Source: Companilactobacillus alimentarius DSM 20249
GTDB lineage: Bacteria > Bacillota > Bacilli > Lactobacillales > Lactobacillaceae
Assembly (NCBI RefSeq): GCF_002849895.1
Contig: NZ_CP018867.1
Coordinates: 1,178,001 to 1,242,000, forward strand
Reading direction: 5' to 3'
Length of the DNA stretch: 64,000 bases
Of this stretch, positions 33,112-44,704 are shown in pieces. The translations under genes were made by a program, and so were the position numbers. Position 1 is the stretch's first letter. The number at the start of each line of letters is the position of its first letter. The notes below the pieces were generated by a model. It made no database searches, had not been told where the DNA came from, and saw only the letters and a program-made list of their open reading frames with translations.

Positions 33112-34464
33112 ATGGTATATATAGACTGGAAACTAGAATTGGTAACAAACTTTTTTGTTCTGTTTGCAATTCTTCAATTAAAAAATTACTTTATTAAAGA
33201 TTTCAATTTCAAAGAAATATTTACCGATATAACCTTATCCTTAATTTTTGGTTATATCGGTTTATTTGTTGATGATATCTTCATTCTCTTTTTCGTAGGA
33301 TTACTATTATTGCTCTATTGGTTATTCGTAAAAAAAGATCGTCTCAATATGCAAAAATCAATTGCTTTAATCATGGCCGCTAATATTGAACTAGTTTTAT
33401 TCTGCTTAGGCTCTTACACTTCCAGAATTATCTTTTTCATTTCCAACAATAAATGGCAATTAAAATTATTAGAAACTTATCAGGAATACTTTGTTACAAC
33501 TTCACTACTTATCAATATTACTTATTTAGCTATTCTAATTATAATTATTCAGCATTTTCGTTATCAAACCATTAATTTATGGATTCAAATTGAAAAATAT
33601 CAACTCGGTAAACGTGTTTTTGCTTTGACTTTTAGTATTTTTATTTCATTCATGATTATATTGATCATTAGTGATCTACAGGCAGTCACAGCAACAATTC
33701 AAGCCAGCATTATTTTAATTTTTTCAATTCTATTAATCGTTGCTTACTATCAACTGGTCTTCTTCGTTCACACGATAGCCATTCAAAATGAGGCTCGTGA
33801 AAAGGTAACTTATAATAAACAACTAAACGAATATCTAACTAGTGTGCAGCAACAATATACTGAATTGCGCAAATTCAAACACGACTTTCAAAATATCATG
33901 CTAGCTATTAAGCCACTGATTGATTCAAGTAATTCTCAAGAATTAAAAAATTATTATCACGATATTACTCAAGAAAACAAAGAAATGTCCACAATCAGTC
34001 AAGGCAATATTTCTCAAGTTAGTAAAATTGATAGTGATTTGATCCGTGGTTTAATTATTCAAAAATTCTTTATTGCGCAAAGTCGTAAAATTGATTTTCA
34101 TTTGGAGTTAATGAGAGATAATTACCAATTTAAAACTGATAGTTTGATCACAGTTAGAATTCTAGGAATCCTGATCGACAATGCGTTAGAATATGTTGAC
34201 AGCTTTACAACTGGAGACAAAAGAATCACTTGTGCGATTACCCAAAATAGTCAAACTACTGAAATCACAATTGATAATCCTTTGAAAGATGATATAAACC
34301 TCAAAAATATTTTCAAAAGTGGTTACTCAACTAAAATCTCCCATTCAGGTTTTGGCTTAAGTAACGTCCGCAAATTGATCAGCCAAACTGATAATCTTTA
34401 TTTAGAAACAAAAATAATTCATGAACATCTATTGATGACCCTTATCATTGTTGGAGGTGATTAA
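33112..34464 (+). CDS. GHKL-type sensor histidine kinase (AgrC-like)
   Basis: A 450-residue protein: six or seven membrane segments (residues about 10-225), a coiled-coil region with the phosphorylated His in LRKFKHDFQNIMLAI (about residue 262), and a GHKL ATPase with N box GILIDNALEYVD and G box SGFGLSNVRKL. This is the layout of peptide-sensing AgrC kinases. No agrB or agrD-like gene is nearby. No clear ribosome site precedes the ATG, and the start is uncertain by several codons. The partner regulator begins at the next base after the stop. Confidence 0.88.
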   Translation: MVYIDWKLELVTNFFVLFAILQLKNYFIKDFNFKEIFTDITLSLIFGYIGLFVDDIFILFFVGLLLLLYWLFVKKDRLNMQKSIALIMAANIELVLFCLGSYTSRIIFFISNNKWQLKLLETYQEYFVTTSLLINITYLAILIIIIQHFRYQTINLWIQIEKYQLGKRVFALTFSIFISFMIILIISDLQAVTATIQASIILIFSILLIVAYYQLVFFVHTIAIQNEAREKVTYNKQLNEYLTSVQQQYTELRKFKHDFQNIMLAIKPLIDSSNSQELKNYYHDITQENKEMSTISQGNISQVSKIDSDLIRGLIIQKFFIAQSRKIDFHLELMRDNYQFKTDSLITVRILGILIDNALEYVDSFTTGDKRITCAITQNSQTTEITIDNPLKDDINLKNIFKSGYSTKISHSGFGLSNVRKLISQTDNLYLETKIIHEHLLMTLIIVGGD

Positions 34465-35214
34465 TTGTACCCTGTTTATTTATTGGAAGACAACGAAATT
34501 CAAAGACAGAAATACGCCGAATTTATTAAAAATGGTATTCTGATTAACGATACTAACATGGAACTCATATCAAGTTCTGGAACAACTGATCACTTCTTTA
34601 AAAAATACATTCCTAAAAAACAAGCACTTTATTTTTTGGATATGCAAATTCTCAATGACAAAACGGCTGGATTGAAATTAGCCCAAAGGATTCGTCAAGA
34701 TTCACCCTTATCGCAGATTGTCTTTATCACGACCCATGATGAACTCTCTTTAACCACATTGGAACGTAAAATTGCTCCGATGGATTACATTCTAAAGGAT
34801 AAGGGATTAGAGGAAATCAAGAAACGAATCACTGAAGATATCGGAGATACAAAAAAAGAATTACAAGAATATAACCACTGCTCCAAAAATCGTCTCGACT
34901 ACAAAATTGGCAGCCGCTTCTTTTCTATCACTATGGATGATCTCATCATGCTCTATACCAAGAAAGATATTCCTGGGCGAATCTTTGTTATCGCTAAAAA
35001 TCAATTAGCTGAATTCAATGGCTCACTCAATACCTTCGAAAAAAATTACCCGAACCTTTTTCGTTGCAACAGAAGCTACTTAGTTAATCTTGACAACGTT
35101 TCTAGTTACGATAGTAAAACTAGAGAATTATTTTTCGTTGATGAATCCAGTTGTGAAGTTTCTTTTAGAAAAAATAAGGAACTGATTAAATTAATGTCTC
35201 ATAAAGAAAAGTAG
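34465..35214 (+). CDS. LytTR response regulator (AgrA-like)
   Basis: The 249-residue protein has a receiver domain (residues 1-125; acidic pocket EDNEIQ, phospho-acceptor Asp in LYFLDMQI about residue 58, Lys in ILKDKG) and a C-terminal LytTR DNA-binding domain (about 140-245, with NLFRCNRSYLVNLDNVSSYD). The start is a TTG behind GGAGGTGA, directly after the kinase stop. LytTR regulators control bacteriocin, virulence or competence-type genes, and the target here is unknown. The upstream EIIC/hydrolase pair is a candidate. Confidence 0.92.
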   Translation: MYPVYLLEDNEIQRQKYAEFIKNGILINDTNMELISSSGTTDHFFKKYIPKKQALYFLDMQILNDKTAGLKLAQRIRQDSPLSQIVFITTHDELSLTTLERKIAPMDYILKDKGLEEIKKRITEDIGDTKKELQEYNHCSKNRLDYKIGSRFFSITMDDLIMLYTKKDIPGRIFVIAKNQLAEFNGSLNTFEKNYPNLFRCNRSYLVNLDNVSSYDSKTRELFFVDESSCEVSFRKNKELIKLMSHKEK

Positions 35215-35255
35215 AATTCAGGAAATCAAATTGATTTCTGGATTCTACTTTTTAT
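35211..35255 (+). terminator. Intrinsic terminator of the kinase-regulator genes
   Basis: GTAGAATTCAGGAAATC pairs with GATTTCTGGATTCTAC (one wobble, one bulge) and is followed by TTTTTATTT. The stem includes the regulator's stop codon. Confidence 0.9.
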
Positions 35256-35289
35256 TTATTCAAATTATTTAATTTGTTCTATTCATAAT

Positions 35290-35508
35290 TTACCTACCAA
35301 CCAACGCATCCAAACTTACTCCGTACATATCGGCAAAACGTATCATTGTATAGATATCGGGAGTTCTCGTATTATGTTCATATTTTGAAATCGTCGTAAT
35401 ATCAACATGCATCATCTTAGAGACTTCTTGTTCTGACAATTTTAATTGTTTACGACATTCTCTTAAGTTATTGCCTAAGAAAATTCTTTTACGATCTATT
35501 ATTTCCAT
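35290..35508 (-). CDS. Small XRE-family DNA-binding protein
   Basis: The 72 residues are essentially one helix-turn-helix domain (LRECRKQLKLSEQEVSKMMHV, with recognition helix DITTISKYEHNTRTPD) ending DALVGR. There is no effector domain. Such proteins act as small repressors. It stands alone between the terminator of the two-component genes and a small membrane protein on the same strand. The target is unknown. Confidence 0.85.
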   Translation of the reverse strand: MEIIDRKRIFLGNNLRECRKQLKLSEQEVSKMMHVDITTISKYEHNTRTPDIYTMIRFADMYGVSLDALVGR

Positions 35509-35605
35509 AATATTCCCTCAATTCTTAGTTATGGAAACATTATATTTCAAAAACAATAAGCTAAACATAAAATTCTTATGAACGTCGTGTTTTTACCGAT
35601 TAACG

Positions 35606-35791
35606 TTAAGTAAAAAGCTTTATTAAACCATAAACAATCAAAAAAGCTGCAAAAAGCATACTAAAAATCACAGCGATAATGGAAAATAACAATGGTGCTG
35701 ACTGATTTTTCATATTGTCAAAATATTGCTTAGATACAACTAGTTGCCAAATTCCTAGGGCTAATGCACCAATGCCTAATATCCAATTCAT
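35606..35791 (-). CDS. Small membrane protein, unknown function
   Basis: Sixty-one residues with two hydrophobic helices (about 2-19 and 33-59) separated by a polar stretch KQYFDNMKNQSAP. It starts behind AAAGGAGAA, a good ribosome site, and lies between rlmD and the small XRE gene on the same strand. I recognise no family beyond a general similarity to short lactobacillus membrane peptides. Confidence 0.6.
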   Translation of the reverse strand: MNWILGIGALALGIWQLVVSKQYFDNMKNQSAPLLFSIIAVIFSMLFAAFLIVYGLIKLFT

Positions 35792-35836
35792 CGTTTTCTC
35801 CTTTAATTTTCATTTTCCTCTATTCTAAAAGACGTC

Positions 35837-35871
35837 AAAAAAACTGCAACTAATTTAGTTGCAGTTTTTTG
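35837..35871. terminator. Terminator after rlmD
   Basis: AAAACTGCAACTAA/TTAGTTGCAGTTTT is a near-perfect palindrome flanked by A and T runs. It works in both directions. Confidence 0.88.
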
Positions 35872-35885
35872 ATTATACGTATTGG

Positions 35886-37244
35886 TTATTTCAAATCCAA
35901 ACCAACAACACTTTCAATATGGTTTGCCATAGGGAACATATCAACTGGTGTAATATCGCCAATCTCATATGTATCACTTAATAATGACAAATCTCTAGCT
36001 AAAGTGGCTGGATTACAACTGATATAAACAATCTTCTTAGGTTTAATATTCTTCAGTGAATCAATCAAAGAGTTAGCCAAACCTTTACGTGGAGGATCAA
36101 CCATCAAAACGTCAACTGACATGTTGTTCTTTGCCCATTCGTTTAGGACATCTTCGGTTTTACCAACAACAAAATCGGCATTTTCAATATTATTCAATTT
36201 AGCGTTTTGATCAGCATCTTTTACCGCATCTTCAATAACTTCGATACCAGTTACATGCTTTGCTTTATCAGCCAAGGAAATTCCAATTGTACCAATACCA
36301 GAATAAGCATCAACAACATTTTCCTTGCCGGTCAATTCAGCTTTGTCGATTGCCATTTGATAAAGTTTTTGTGTTTGAACAGGATTAACTTGGTAGAAAG
36401 ATCTTGGTGAAATTCGGTATGTGTGACCTAGAATTTTATCATCAATATATTTCTTACCAGCTAATAGAGTCATTTCTTGACCAAAGATAACATTTGTATT
36501 TTTAGAATTTACATTCAAATACAATGATTTTACTTCAGGATTGTCCATGATTTCTTTAGCAATGTCCTTATAATGGGAAATATCACGTGTACGCGAAACC
36601 AAAACAACCATCATCTCACCAGTAAAGTAAGCACGACGTACCATGATTGTTCTAATTTGACCTTTTTGATTTTGTTCATCATAGCCACGGACTTTATATT
36701 TACGTAAAACATCACGGACTTTGATAATTTCAGCATCAATTTTAACATCTTGGATCAAGAAGTTTTCCATTGGTACTAAATCATGTGAACGACGACGATA
36801 AAAACCAGTTGTTAATTTACCATTAATTTGACGAACTGGCACTTGAGCCTTGTTACGGTAATTGAATGGTGATTCCATCCCTACAGTATCGTTAACCGTT
36901 ACATTCTTTAAACCAATCTTTTCCATATCTGTGACAACTTGATTATGCTTGAATTCTAGTTGCTTGTCATACTTCAAATGACTCAAAGGTGCAATTCCAG
37001 TTTGAGCATAAATTGCATCAATATCATGCACACGATCAGGAGATTCTTTAAGCACTTTTAAAGTTCTTGCAAAGCCAAAATTCTTATTAATCCGTGTAAT
37101 AACGGCATTCACCGTTTCATTTGGCAATGCGTTATCAACAAAGAGTGTAAAGTCATCAACTTTAGCTACACCCTTGCCTTCATACGAAAGATCTTGAATT
37201 TCAAGATCAATCTTTTGATTCTTCTTTAAATTTGGTTTATCCAT
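35886..37244 (-). CDS. rlmD: 23S rRNA (uracil-5-)-methyltransferase, RlmD/RlmCD type
   Basis: The 452-residue SAM enzyme methylates uridines of 23S rRNA. It has an N-terminal TRAM domain (residues 5-60), the SAM motif VDAYSGIGTIGISLA, DPPRKGLANS, and the catalytic Cys in VYISCNPATLARDL. The four Cys that hold an iron-sulfur cluster in the E. coli enzyme are absent: the region reads YAQTGIAPLSHLKYDKQ. It is last in the minus-strand run after gatB-dagK. Gram-positive relatives can modify two sites, so RlmCD is an alternative name. Confidence 0.92.
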   Translation of the reverse strand: MDKPNLKKNQKIDLEIQDLSYEGKGVAKVDDFTLFVDNALPNETVNAVITRINKNFGFARTLKVLKESPDRVHDIDAIYAQTGIAPLSHLKYDKQLEFKHNQVVTDMEKIGLKNVTVNDTVGMESPFNYRNKAQVPVRQINGKLTTGFYRRRSHDLVPMENFLIQDVKIDAEIIKVRDVLRKYKVRGYDEQNQKGQIRTIMVRRAYFTGEMMVVLVSRTRDISHYKDIAKEIMDNPEVKSLYLNVNSKNTNVIFGQEMTLLAGKKYIDDKILGHTYRISPRSFYQVNPVQTQKLYQMAIDKAELTGKENVVDAYSGIGTIGISLADKAKHVTGIEVIEDAVKDADQNAKLNNIENADFVVGKTEDVLNEWAKNNMSVDVLMVDPPRKGLANSLIDSLKNIKPKKIVYISCNPATLARDLSLLSDTYEIGDITPVDMFPMANHIESVVGLDLK

Positions 37245-37261
37245 TTTTCACCTATACATAG

Positions 37262-37292
37262 AAAAAAGAAGTGTCCAAAACTGATCCACTTC
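37262..37292 (-). terminator. Probable terminator after dagK
   Basis: On the minus strand GAAGTG...CACTTC encloses a 13-base loop and is followed by TTTTTTC. The stem is short. Confidence 0.55.
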
Positions 37293-37304
37293 CAATTTCT
37301 TTTT

Positions 37305-38312
37305 TTATTTCTTATCTTTATTTTTACTATCGAGATTACGTTCTTCTTCGATAATCTTTTCGCCAGCATCTTTTTCGCTAAGCGTTGGCGTATCAATTGC
37401 TTTTAAGGGAATTGAATCCACATTAGCATAAATATTTAAATGTCCATGCAAATTAACGAATTCCATTGGTGCATCCCCACCATACTCACCATCAAGGTTA
37501 ACCATCAAACGATTCTCATCATTTGCATGTACCGAAATACGTTTAGTTTTCGTATAAATAACCTTAGGATTGTAGACATGACGACCACCATTTAAAACTA
37601 AAGCAATCAAGTGAACCAAGTCACGCAAATTAGTCTCTTTAACAATGATCAATGAAAAGGTTCCATCACCAATCACTGAATTAGGTGCAATCTGTTCCAT
37701 TCCACCAATCGAGTTAGTTAATCCTATCAAAAACATCGTGGCTTTTCCATCAAAAACACCGCCATCATATTCGATGTGCATGTCAATCGGACTAACGCGA
37801 GGCAACATTTCAGCTCCTTTAACTAAGTAAGCTAAATATCCCAAAATTGATTTATAAGCTGACGGAACTTCATACGTTAATTCCGTCATTGAACCACCAC
37901 CGGCGATATTAATAAAATACTTTTCGCCAGCTTGTCCAATATCAACTGGTAGTTTTTGACCCTTCAAAATAACCTTAGCCGCTTCAACCACGTCATCTCG
38001 AGGTATCTTTAGAGCTCGAGCATAATCATTAGTAGTTCCAGCAGGAATAATTGCCATCTCTGGGCGCTTATCCAAATCGGCAATCCCATTAACGACCTCA
38101 TTGATAGTTCCATCTCCACCAGCAGCAACGATTAAATCAAATCCCTCTTTAGCTACTCTTCTGGCTTCATTTTTGGCTGAGTTCTTCTTTGGTGTAGTTC
38201 GGTAAGCACTAGCCTCATAACCAGCTTTTTCAATAATATTCAAAATATCTCCAACATTACTGTTCATAGTCTCATGACCTGAAGTTGGATTATAAATAAG
38301 TCTAGCACGCAT
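37305..38312 (-). CDS. dagK: Diacylglycerol kinase, soluble lipid kinase family (DgkB)
   Basis: Phosphorylates diacylglycerol left over from lipoteichoic acid synthesis back to phosphatidic acid. The 335-residue protein has the catalytic-domain motifs RLIYNPTSGHE, VAAGGDGTINEVVNGI and IPAGTTNDYARAL, plus the C-terminal beta domain with MVNLDGEYGGDAP. The tail from about residue 305 is charged. It starts 12 bases after gatB, an order (gatB-dagK-rlmD) common in lactobacilli, so it is probably in the gat operon. Confidence 0.93.
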   Translation of the reverse strand: MRARLIYNPTSGHETMNSNVGDILNIIEKAGYEASAYRTTPKKNSAKNEARRVAKEGFDLIVAAGGDGTINEVVNGIADLDKRPEMAIIPAGTTNDYARALKIPRDDVVEAAKVILKGQKLPVDIGQAGEKYFINIAGGGSMTELTYEVPSAYKSILGYLAYLVKGAEMLPRVSPIDMHIEYDGGVFDGKATMFLIGLTNSIGGMEQIAPNSVIGDGTFSLIIVKETNLRDLVHLIALVLNGGRHVYNPKVIYTKTKRISVHANDENRLMVNLDGEYGGDAPMEFVNLHGHLNIYANVDSIPLKAIDTPTLSEKDAGEKIIEEERNLDSKNKDKK

Positions 38313-38324
38313 ATCTTTCCCTCA

Positions 38325-39755
38325 CTAACGACTCTTTAATTCTTCCATCAAAAGCTTATTAGCAACCTTAGGATTGGCCTGTCCATGAGTCTGTTTCATG
38401 ATTTGTCCAATCAAGAAGCCGACGGCACGATCTTTACCATTCTTAAAGTCATCAATTGATTGTTGATTATTATCTAGAATTTCTAAAATCATTGGTTTCA
38501 ATACATCAGGATCTGACTCTTGAACAAGCCCCTTATCTTTGACCCATTTCTCAGGCTCAGTTCCATTAGCAATAGTTTCTTGGAATACTTTCTTCGCAAT
38601 CTTAGAAGAAATTGTTCCATTAGAAATCAAATTGATCATCTTAGCCAAATGTTCTGGTGTCAATTTAGTATCTAACAAGCCAATACGTTTTTCGTTCAAA
38701 TAACCATTAACTTCACCCATCAACCAGTTAGAAACTAATTTTGGATTAGCCTTATAAGAAACAGCTTCATCAAAGAAATCTGACATTTCCTTTGTATCAG
38801 TAAGAACACCTGCATCATATTCAGGAATACCTAACTCATTGATATAGCGTTCACGTCTCTTGGCAGCAGTTTCTGGCAAACCAGCTTTGATTTCAGCAAC
38901 CCATTCTGGTGAAATTTCATAATCAGGTAAATCAGGTTCTGGGAAGTAACGATAGTCATCCGCACCAGATTTAACACGCATTAAGAATGTTTCACCTGTC
39001 TTTTCATCAAAACGTCTTGTCTCTTGACCAATTGTTCCGCCTTGCTTCAAAATAGCAGCTTGACGTTGCTCTTCATAAGCGAGTCCTAACTTAACATGAT
39101 TGAATGAGTTCAAGTTCTTCAACTCAACTTTAGTACCATAAGTATTTGAACCAACTGGACGGATGGAAATATTAGTATCAACACGCATTGACCCTTCTTC
39201 CATCTTAACATCAGATGCACCAGTAAATTGAATAATCTTACGTAAGTTTTCTAGATATTGATAAGCCTCTTCTGGAGAATGCATGTCAGGTTTTGAAACA
39301 ATTTCAATCAATGGTGTACCTTGACGGTTCAAATCGACATAAGAATAACCATTATTTCCGTGCGTATTCTTACCGGCATCCTCTTCAACGTGAAGTTCTT
39401 CAATACCGATCTTCTTCTTTTTACCATCAACCTCAACTTCAATATAACCATCATGTGCTAATGGTTTGTCTTGTTGAGTAATTTGATAAGCTTTAGGATT
39501 ATCAGGATAGAAATAGTTCTTACGATCAAAGTGTGTATGATTTTCAACTTGAGCATTTAAAGCCAAAGCTACCATGACACCTAAACGATAACCCTCTTTA
39601 TTTACAGTTGGTAATGTTCCTGGAAAACCAAAGTCAATAACATTGGTATTGATATTAGATTCAGCACCATAAGCAACTGGTGAAGGACTATACATTTTGG
39701 ATTTTGTCTTTAATTCAACATGGACTTCTAGTCCGATAGTCGTTTCAAAATTCAT
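38325..39755 (-). CDS. gatB: Aspartyl/glutamyl-tRNA amidotransferase subunit B
   Basis: Kinase and tRNA-binding subunit of GatCAB, which turns Glu-tRNA(Gln), and in some species Asp-tRNA(Asn), into the correct amide form. The 476 residues match. The opening [20 protein letters not shown] is the family signature, the metal and ATP site includes DFGFPGTLP, and the C-terminal YqeY-like tail ends [12 protein letters not shown]. Its ATG overlaps the gatA stop by one base. The order gatC-gatA-gatB is intact. Confidence 0.97.
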   Translation of the reverse strand: MNFETTIGLEVHVELKTKSKMYSPSPVAYGAESNINTNVIDFGFPGTLPTVNKEGYRLGVMVALALNAQVENHTHFDRKNYFYPDNPKAYQITQQDKPLAHDGYIEVEVDGKKKKIGIEELHVEEDAGKNTHGNNGYSYVDLNRQGTPLIEIVSKPDMHSPEEAYQYLENLRKIIQFTGASDVKMEEGSMRVDTNISIRPVGSNTYGTKVELKNLNSFNHVKLGLAYEEQRQAAILKQGGTIGQETRRFDEKTGETFLMRVKSGADDYRYFPEPDLPDYEISPEWVAEIKAGLPETAAKRRERYINELGIPEYDAGVLTDTKEMSDFFDEAVSYKANPKLVSNWLMGEVNGYLNEKRIGLLDTKLTPEHLAKMINLISNGTISSKIAKKVFQETIANGTEPEKWVKDKGLVQESDPDVLKPMILEILDNNQQSIDDFKNGKDRAVGFLIGQIMKQTHGQANPKVANKLLMEELKSR

Positions 39756-41212
39756 TAGTCTTCCCCCTTAAGTGCAGTTGGTATTTGTTCATAAAATTTA
39801 TTTTCTTCTTGCAATGCATATGCAGCATTCAAAACATCTTGTTCAGCAAATGGCTTACCAATAATTTGCAAACCAACAGGTAGACCCTCAGCCAATCCAG
39901 CAGGAACAGAAGCAGCTGGTAGACCGGCTAAGTTAGCTGGAATTGTCAAAATATCATTCATATACATAGCCAATGGATCGTCAACCTTTTCACCAATCTT
40001 GAAAGCAGGTGTAGTTGTTGATGGTCCCATAATTAAATCATAGTCTTTTAAGACATCTGTCATTTCTTTAATAAAGATAGTTCTAACTTCAGCAGCCTTC
40101 TTAAAGTAAGCATCATAAGCGCCAGCTGACAAAGCAAATGTACCTAACATGATACGACGTTTTACTTCATCACCGAAACCTTCAGATCTAGAGTTAACGA
40201 ACAAATCATTGATATTCTTAACATCTTTAGCACGATAACCGTATCTAACACCATCATATCTTTGAAGGTTAGATGAAGCTTCACTAGATGCCAAAACATA
40301 ATAAACTTCAACCGCATGTTTCAAAGTAGGTAAGCTAACTTCTTCAACAGTAGCTCCCATCTTCTTGTAAGCATCCAAAGCTTTATTAACGTTTTCTAAT
40401 ACATCTTTATGTGTGCCTTCTTGCCAGAATTCCTTAGGAACAGCAATTTTAACGCCAGACATATCCTTGTTCAAATTAGCTTGATAATCAGGAACTTCTT
40501 TAGCCGAACTAGTTGAATCATGATCATCATGACCAGAAATCACTGAAAGAACTTTAGCAGAATCTTCTACGCGTTTTGACATGACACCAACTTGGTCAAG
40601 ACTTGAAGCGAAAGCAATAACGCCCCAACGTGAAACACGACCATAAGTTGGTTTGATTCCAAAAATACCATTAAAAGCAGCTGGTTGTCTAATTGAGCCA
40701 CCAGTATCTGTACCTAAAGCAGCAATTACTTCACCAGAAGCTACAGCAGCAGCTGAACCACCAGAAGATCCACCAGGTACACGACTAAAGTCCCAAGGAT
40801 TAACTGATGTACCAAAATAAGATGTTTCTGTGGATGAACCCATAGCAAACTCATCAAGATTAGTTTTACCGATATCAATTGCACCAGCTTTATCTAATTT
40901 ATCCATAACAGTAGCGTTATAAACAGGCATAAAGTTGTACAAAATTTTACTTGCGGCAGTTGTCTTCAAACCGTTAGTTACAATATTATCCTTGATAGCA
41001 ATTGGAATTCCTGACAAAGGACCCCTAATGCCATCTTCATCAATCTTTTTTGCAGTATCAATTGCTTTATCGTTCACTGTGATAAAAGTATTGAGCTTGT
41101 CTTCTTTTGAATTGATATCACTCAAAGTTTGATTAGTTAAATCTTCTGCAGTCAATTCTTTGTCGGATAATTTCTTATGCAACGAATCGATTGTTTCCTT
41201 CATGTAATCCAC
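39755..41212 (-). CDS. gatA: Glutamyl-tRNA(Gln) amidotransferase subunit A
   Basis: Amidase subunit that releases ammonia from glutamine. The 485-residue protein has the catalytic Ser-Ser-Lys elements: Lys in [13 protein letters not shown], and the serines in [16 protein letters not shown] and [16 protein letters not shown]. The first codon appears to be GTG sharing one base with the gatC stop, with AAGGAGG 10 bases ahead. An ATG three codons later is too far from that site. Confidence 0.97.
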   Translation of the reverse strand: MDYMKETIDSLHKKLSDKELTAEDLTNQTLSDINSKEDKLNTFITVNDKAIDTAKKIDEDGIRGPLSGIPIAIKDNIVTNGLKTTAASKILYNFMPVYNATVMDKLDKAGAIDIGKTNLDEFAMGSSTETSYFGTSVNPWDFSRVPGGSSGGSAAAVASGEVIAALGTDTGGSIRQPAAFNGIFGIKPTYGRVSRWGVIAFASSLDQVGVMSKRVEDSAKVLSVISGHDDHDSTSSAKEVPDYQANLNKDMSGVKIAVPKEFWQEGTHKDVLENVNKALDAYKKMGATVEEVSLPTLKHAVEVYYVLASSEASSNLQRYDGVRYGYRAKDVKNINDLFVNSRSEGFGDEVKRRIMLGTFALSAGAYDAYFKKAAEVRTIFIKEMTDVLKDYDLIMGPSTTTPAFKIGEKVDDPLAMYMNDILTIPANLAGLPAASVPAGLAEGLPVGLQIIGKPFAEQDVLNAAYALQEENKFYEQIPTALKGED

Positions 41213-41511
41213 TATTCATCGTCCTCCTTGTCAACAATCGTTGGAACTTTAATAAGGTTATTGTCGGTTTCGGGAACATTTTCAAGCATTTGTTCTCTAG
41301 TCTGAGTGTGAATCCCCTTATCTTCACGGAAGACAGTTTCTGTATCACCCATGTTGTAAGTTGGTTCGATACCCTTAGTATCGACGCTAGCCAAGTTACC
41401 TTCCATATCGACAATCTTGCCTAATTGACTGACAAAATCATCTACTTCATCATCTTGAAGTTTCAAGTTAGCTAATTTAGCAACATGTAAAATTTCATCT
41501 TTTGAAATCAT
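41212..41511 (-). CDS. gatC: Glutamyl-tRNA(Gln) amidotransferase subunit C
   Basis: A 99-residue linker subunit that wraps GatA and GatB together. It has the usual start with [21 protein letters not shown] and the conserved [14 protein letters not shown] in the middle. It is the first gene of gatCAB and overlaps gatA by one base. The gene follows camS by 15 bases, so all five genes camS to dagK may be co-transcribed. Confidence 0.95.
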   Translation of the reverse strand: MISKDEILHVAKLANLKLQDDEVDDFVSQLGKIVDMEGNLASVDTKGIEPTYNMGDTETVFREDKGIHTQTREQMLENVPETDNNLIKVPTIVDKEDDE

Positions 41512-41526
41512 AAAGTTTCTCCTTTT

Positions 41527-42660
41527 TTAATCTGCATCATAAACGTGTGAAGTGAATTTACCATTAGTTCTCGTAACCACTGATTGTTGCTCGTCAACTG
41601 TCTGAATATTAATATCCAAATCAGCTCCCGATGGCAAGTACTTCGAAGCACTCTGTTGAACAAACTGAGTGAAACTAGTTATCTGAGCCAAACCATCGAA
41701 TTGTGTATTGATCGTAATATCCATTGATTTCAAACTAGTTCCATCATAATGAGCCTGAGCTGTTACACCAGAAAGATTAGGGAAATAATTCTCAATGTGA
41801 TCTTTAAAATTCGAAAAGGCATCAGAATCACTACTGCTGATGGCATTCTCTCCATTAACAGTTGGCAACATTTGATTCTTATAATCCAACGTTGTCCAAT
41901 CACCTAAAGAACTACTCTTGCTAACAGAATATTGGAAATAAGTCCCACCGACAAGAGTATCTTGAGGCGCTACTGAATACAAGCCCACGACGATTGGAAT
42001 ATTGCCAACTTCTTTATTAGCACGAAGTCGTTTAACTACTTCTTTAGCAATCCTTTCACCTTGTTCTTTTTGTTCCTCAGTACTGATACTTGTCTTATAT
42101 GTGGCACCATATTGTTTTTTCTGATAGTAATCAGTTTTATTCATCGCAATACCAATCGACATCCCTGCCAATTTGTATTTACCATCCTGCTTAGTTAAAT
42201 AATCCTCTTCCAACATTTGTTGAAAATACATTGGTGTACGTTTATTTTCAGCAGTTGACCCATTGGATTGAGGGTTAAGTCCAGAAGAATTCTTCTTAGA
42301 CTTACGACCCAACCAATTAGTTACAGTACTAGCGGATAAAATCTGTCCTTCTTGGAAAACATATGAATTAGTTGAAAATTGTTTCTTCGACAACTTCATC
42401 AATCCACTTTCAAAACTTCTACTATTAAATTGATTAGTATTATCAGCAGCAGTAATTCCAGAAATAGCACTAGTCTTGTATTTTCCACCACTTAATAAAA
42501 CATCATAACTACTCGAGTCAGATGAGGTTGTCGTCTGAACATTGCTTTTACTTGTATCGCTGCCACCTGATGACAAACTAGAATCCTGTAGATTACCACA
42601 GGCAGCTAAAAGAAACGAGCACATCAGTAATAATGATGTAGTTTTTAAGAATTTTTTCAA
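41527..42660 (-). CDS. camS: CamS-family sex pheromone lipoprotein
   Basis: A lipoprotein with signal peptide and lipobox LLAAC (Cys about residue 22), then a Ser/Thr-rich spacer and the CamS domain (KYKTSAISG..., SVAPQDTLVGGTYFQYSV). In enterococci and staphylococci the signal peptide of CamS is processed to a sex-pheromone peptide. The role in lactobacilli is not known. I place the start at the TTG at 42660 (377 residues, KKFLKTTSLLLMCSF), because AGGAG lies 7 bases before it. The longer frame overlaps ligA. Confidence 0.88.
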   Translation of the reverse strand: MKKFLKTTSLLLMCSFLLAACGNLQDSSLSSGGSDTSKSNVQTTTSSDSSSYDVLLSGGKYKTSAISGITAADNTNQFNSRSFESGLMKLSKKQFSTNSYVFQEGQILSASTVTNWLGRKSKKNSSGLNPQSNGSTAENKRTPMYFQQMLEEDYLTKQDGKYKLAGMSIGIAMNKTDYYQKKQYGATYKTSISTEEQKEQGERIAKEVVKRLRANKEVGNIPIVVGLYSVAPQDTLVGGTYFQYSVSKSSSLGDWTTLDYKNQMLPTVNGENAISSSDSDAFSNFKDHIENYFPNLSGVTAQAHYDGTSLKSMDITINTQFDGLAQITSFTQFVQQSASKYLPSGADLDINIQTVDEQQSVVTRTNGKFTSHVYDAD

Positions 42661-42670
42661 AACTGTTCTC

Positions 42671-44704
<2,034 letters not shown>

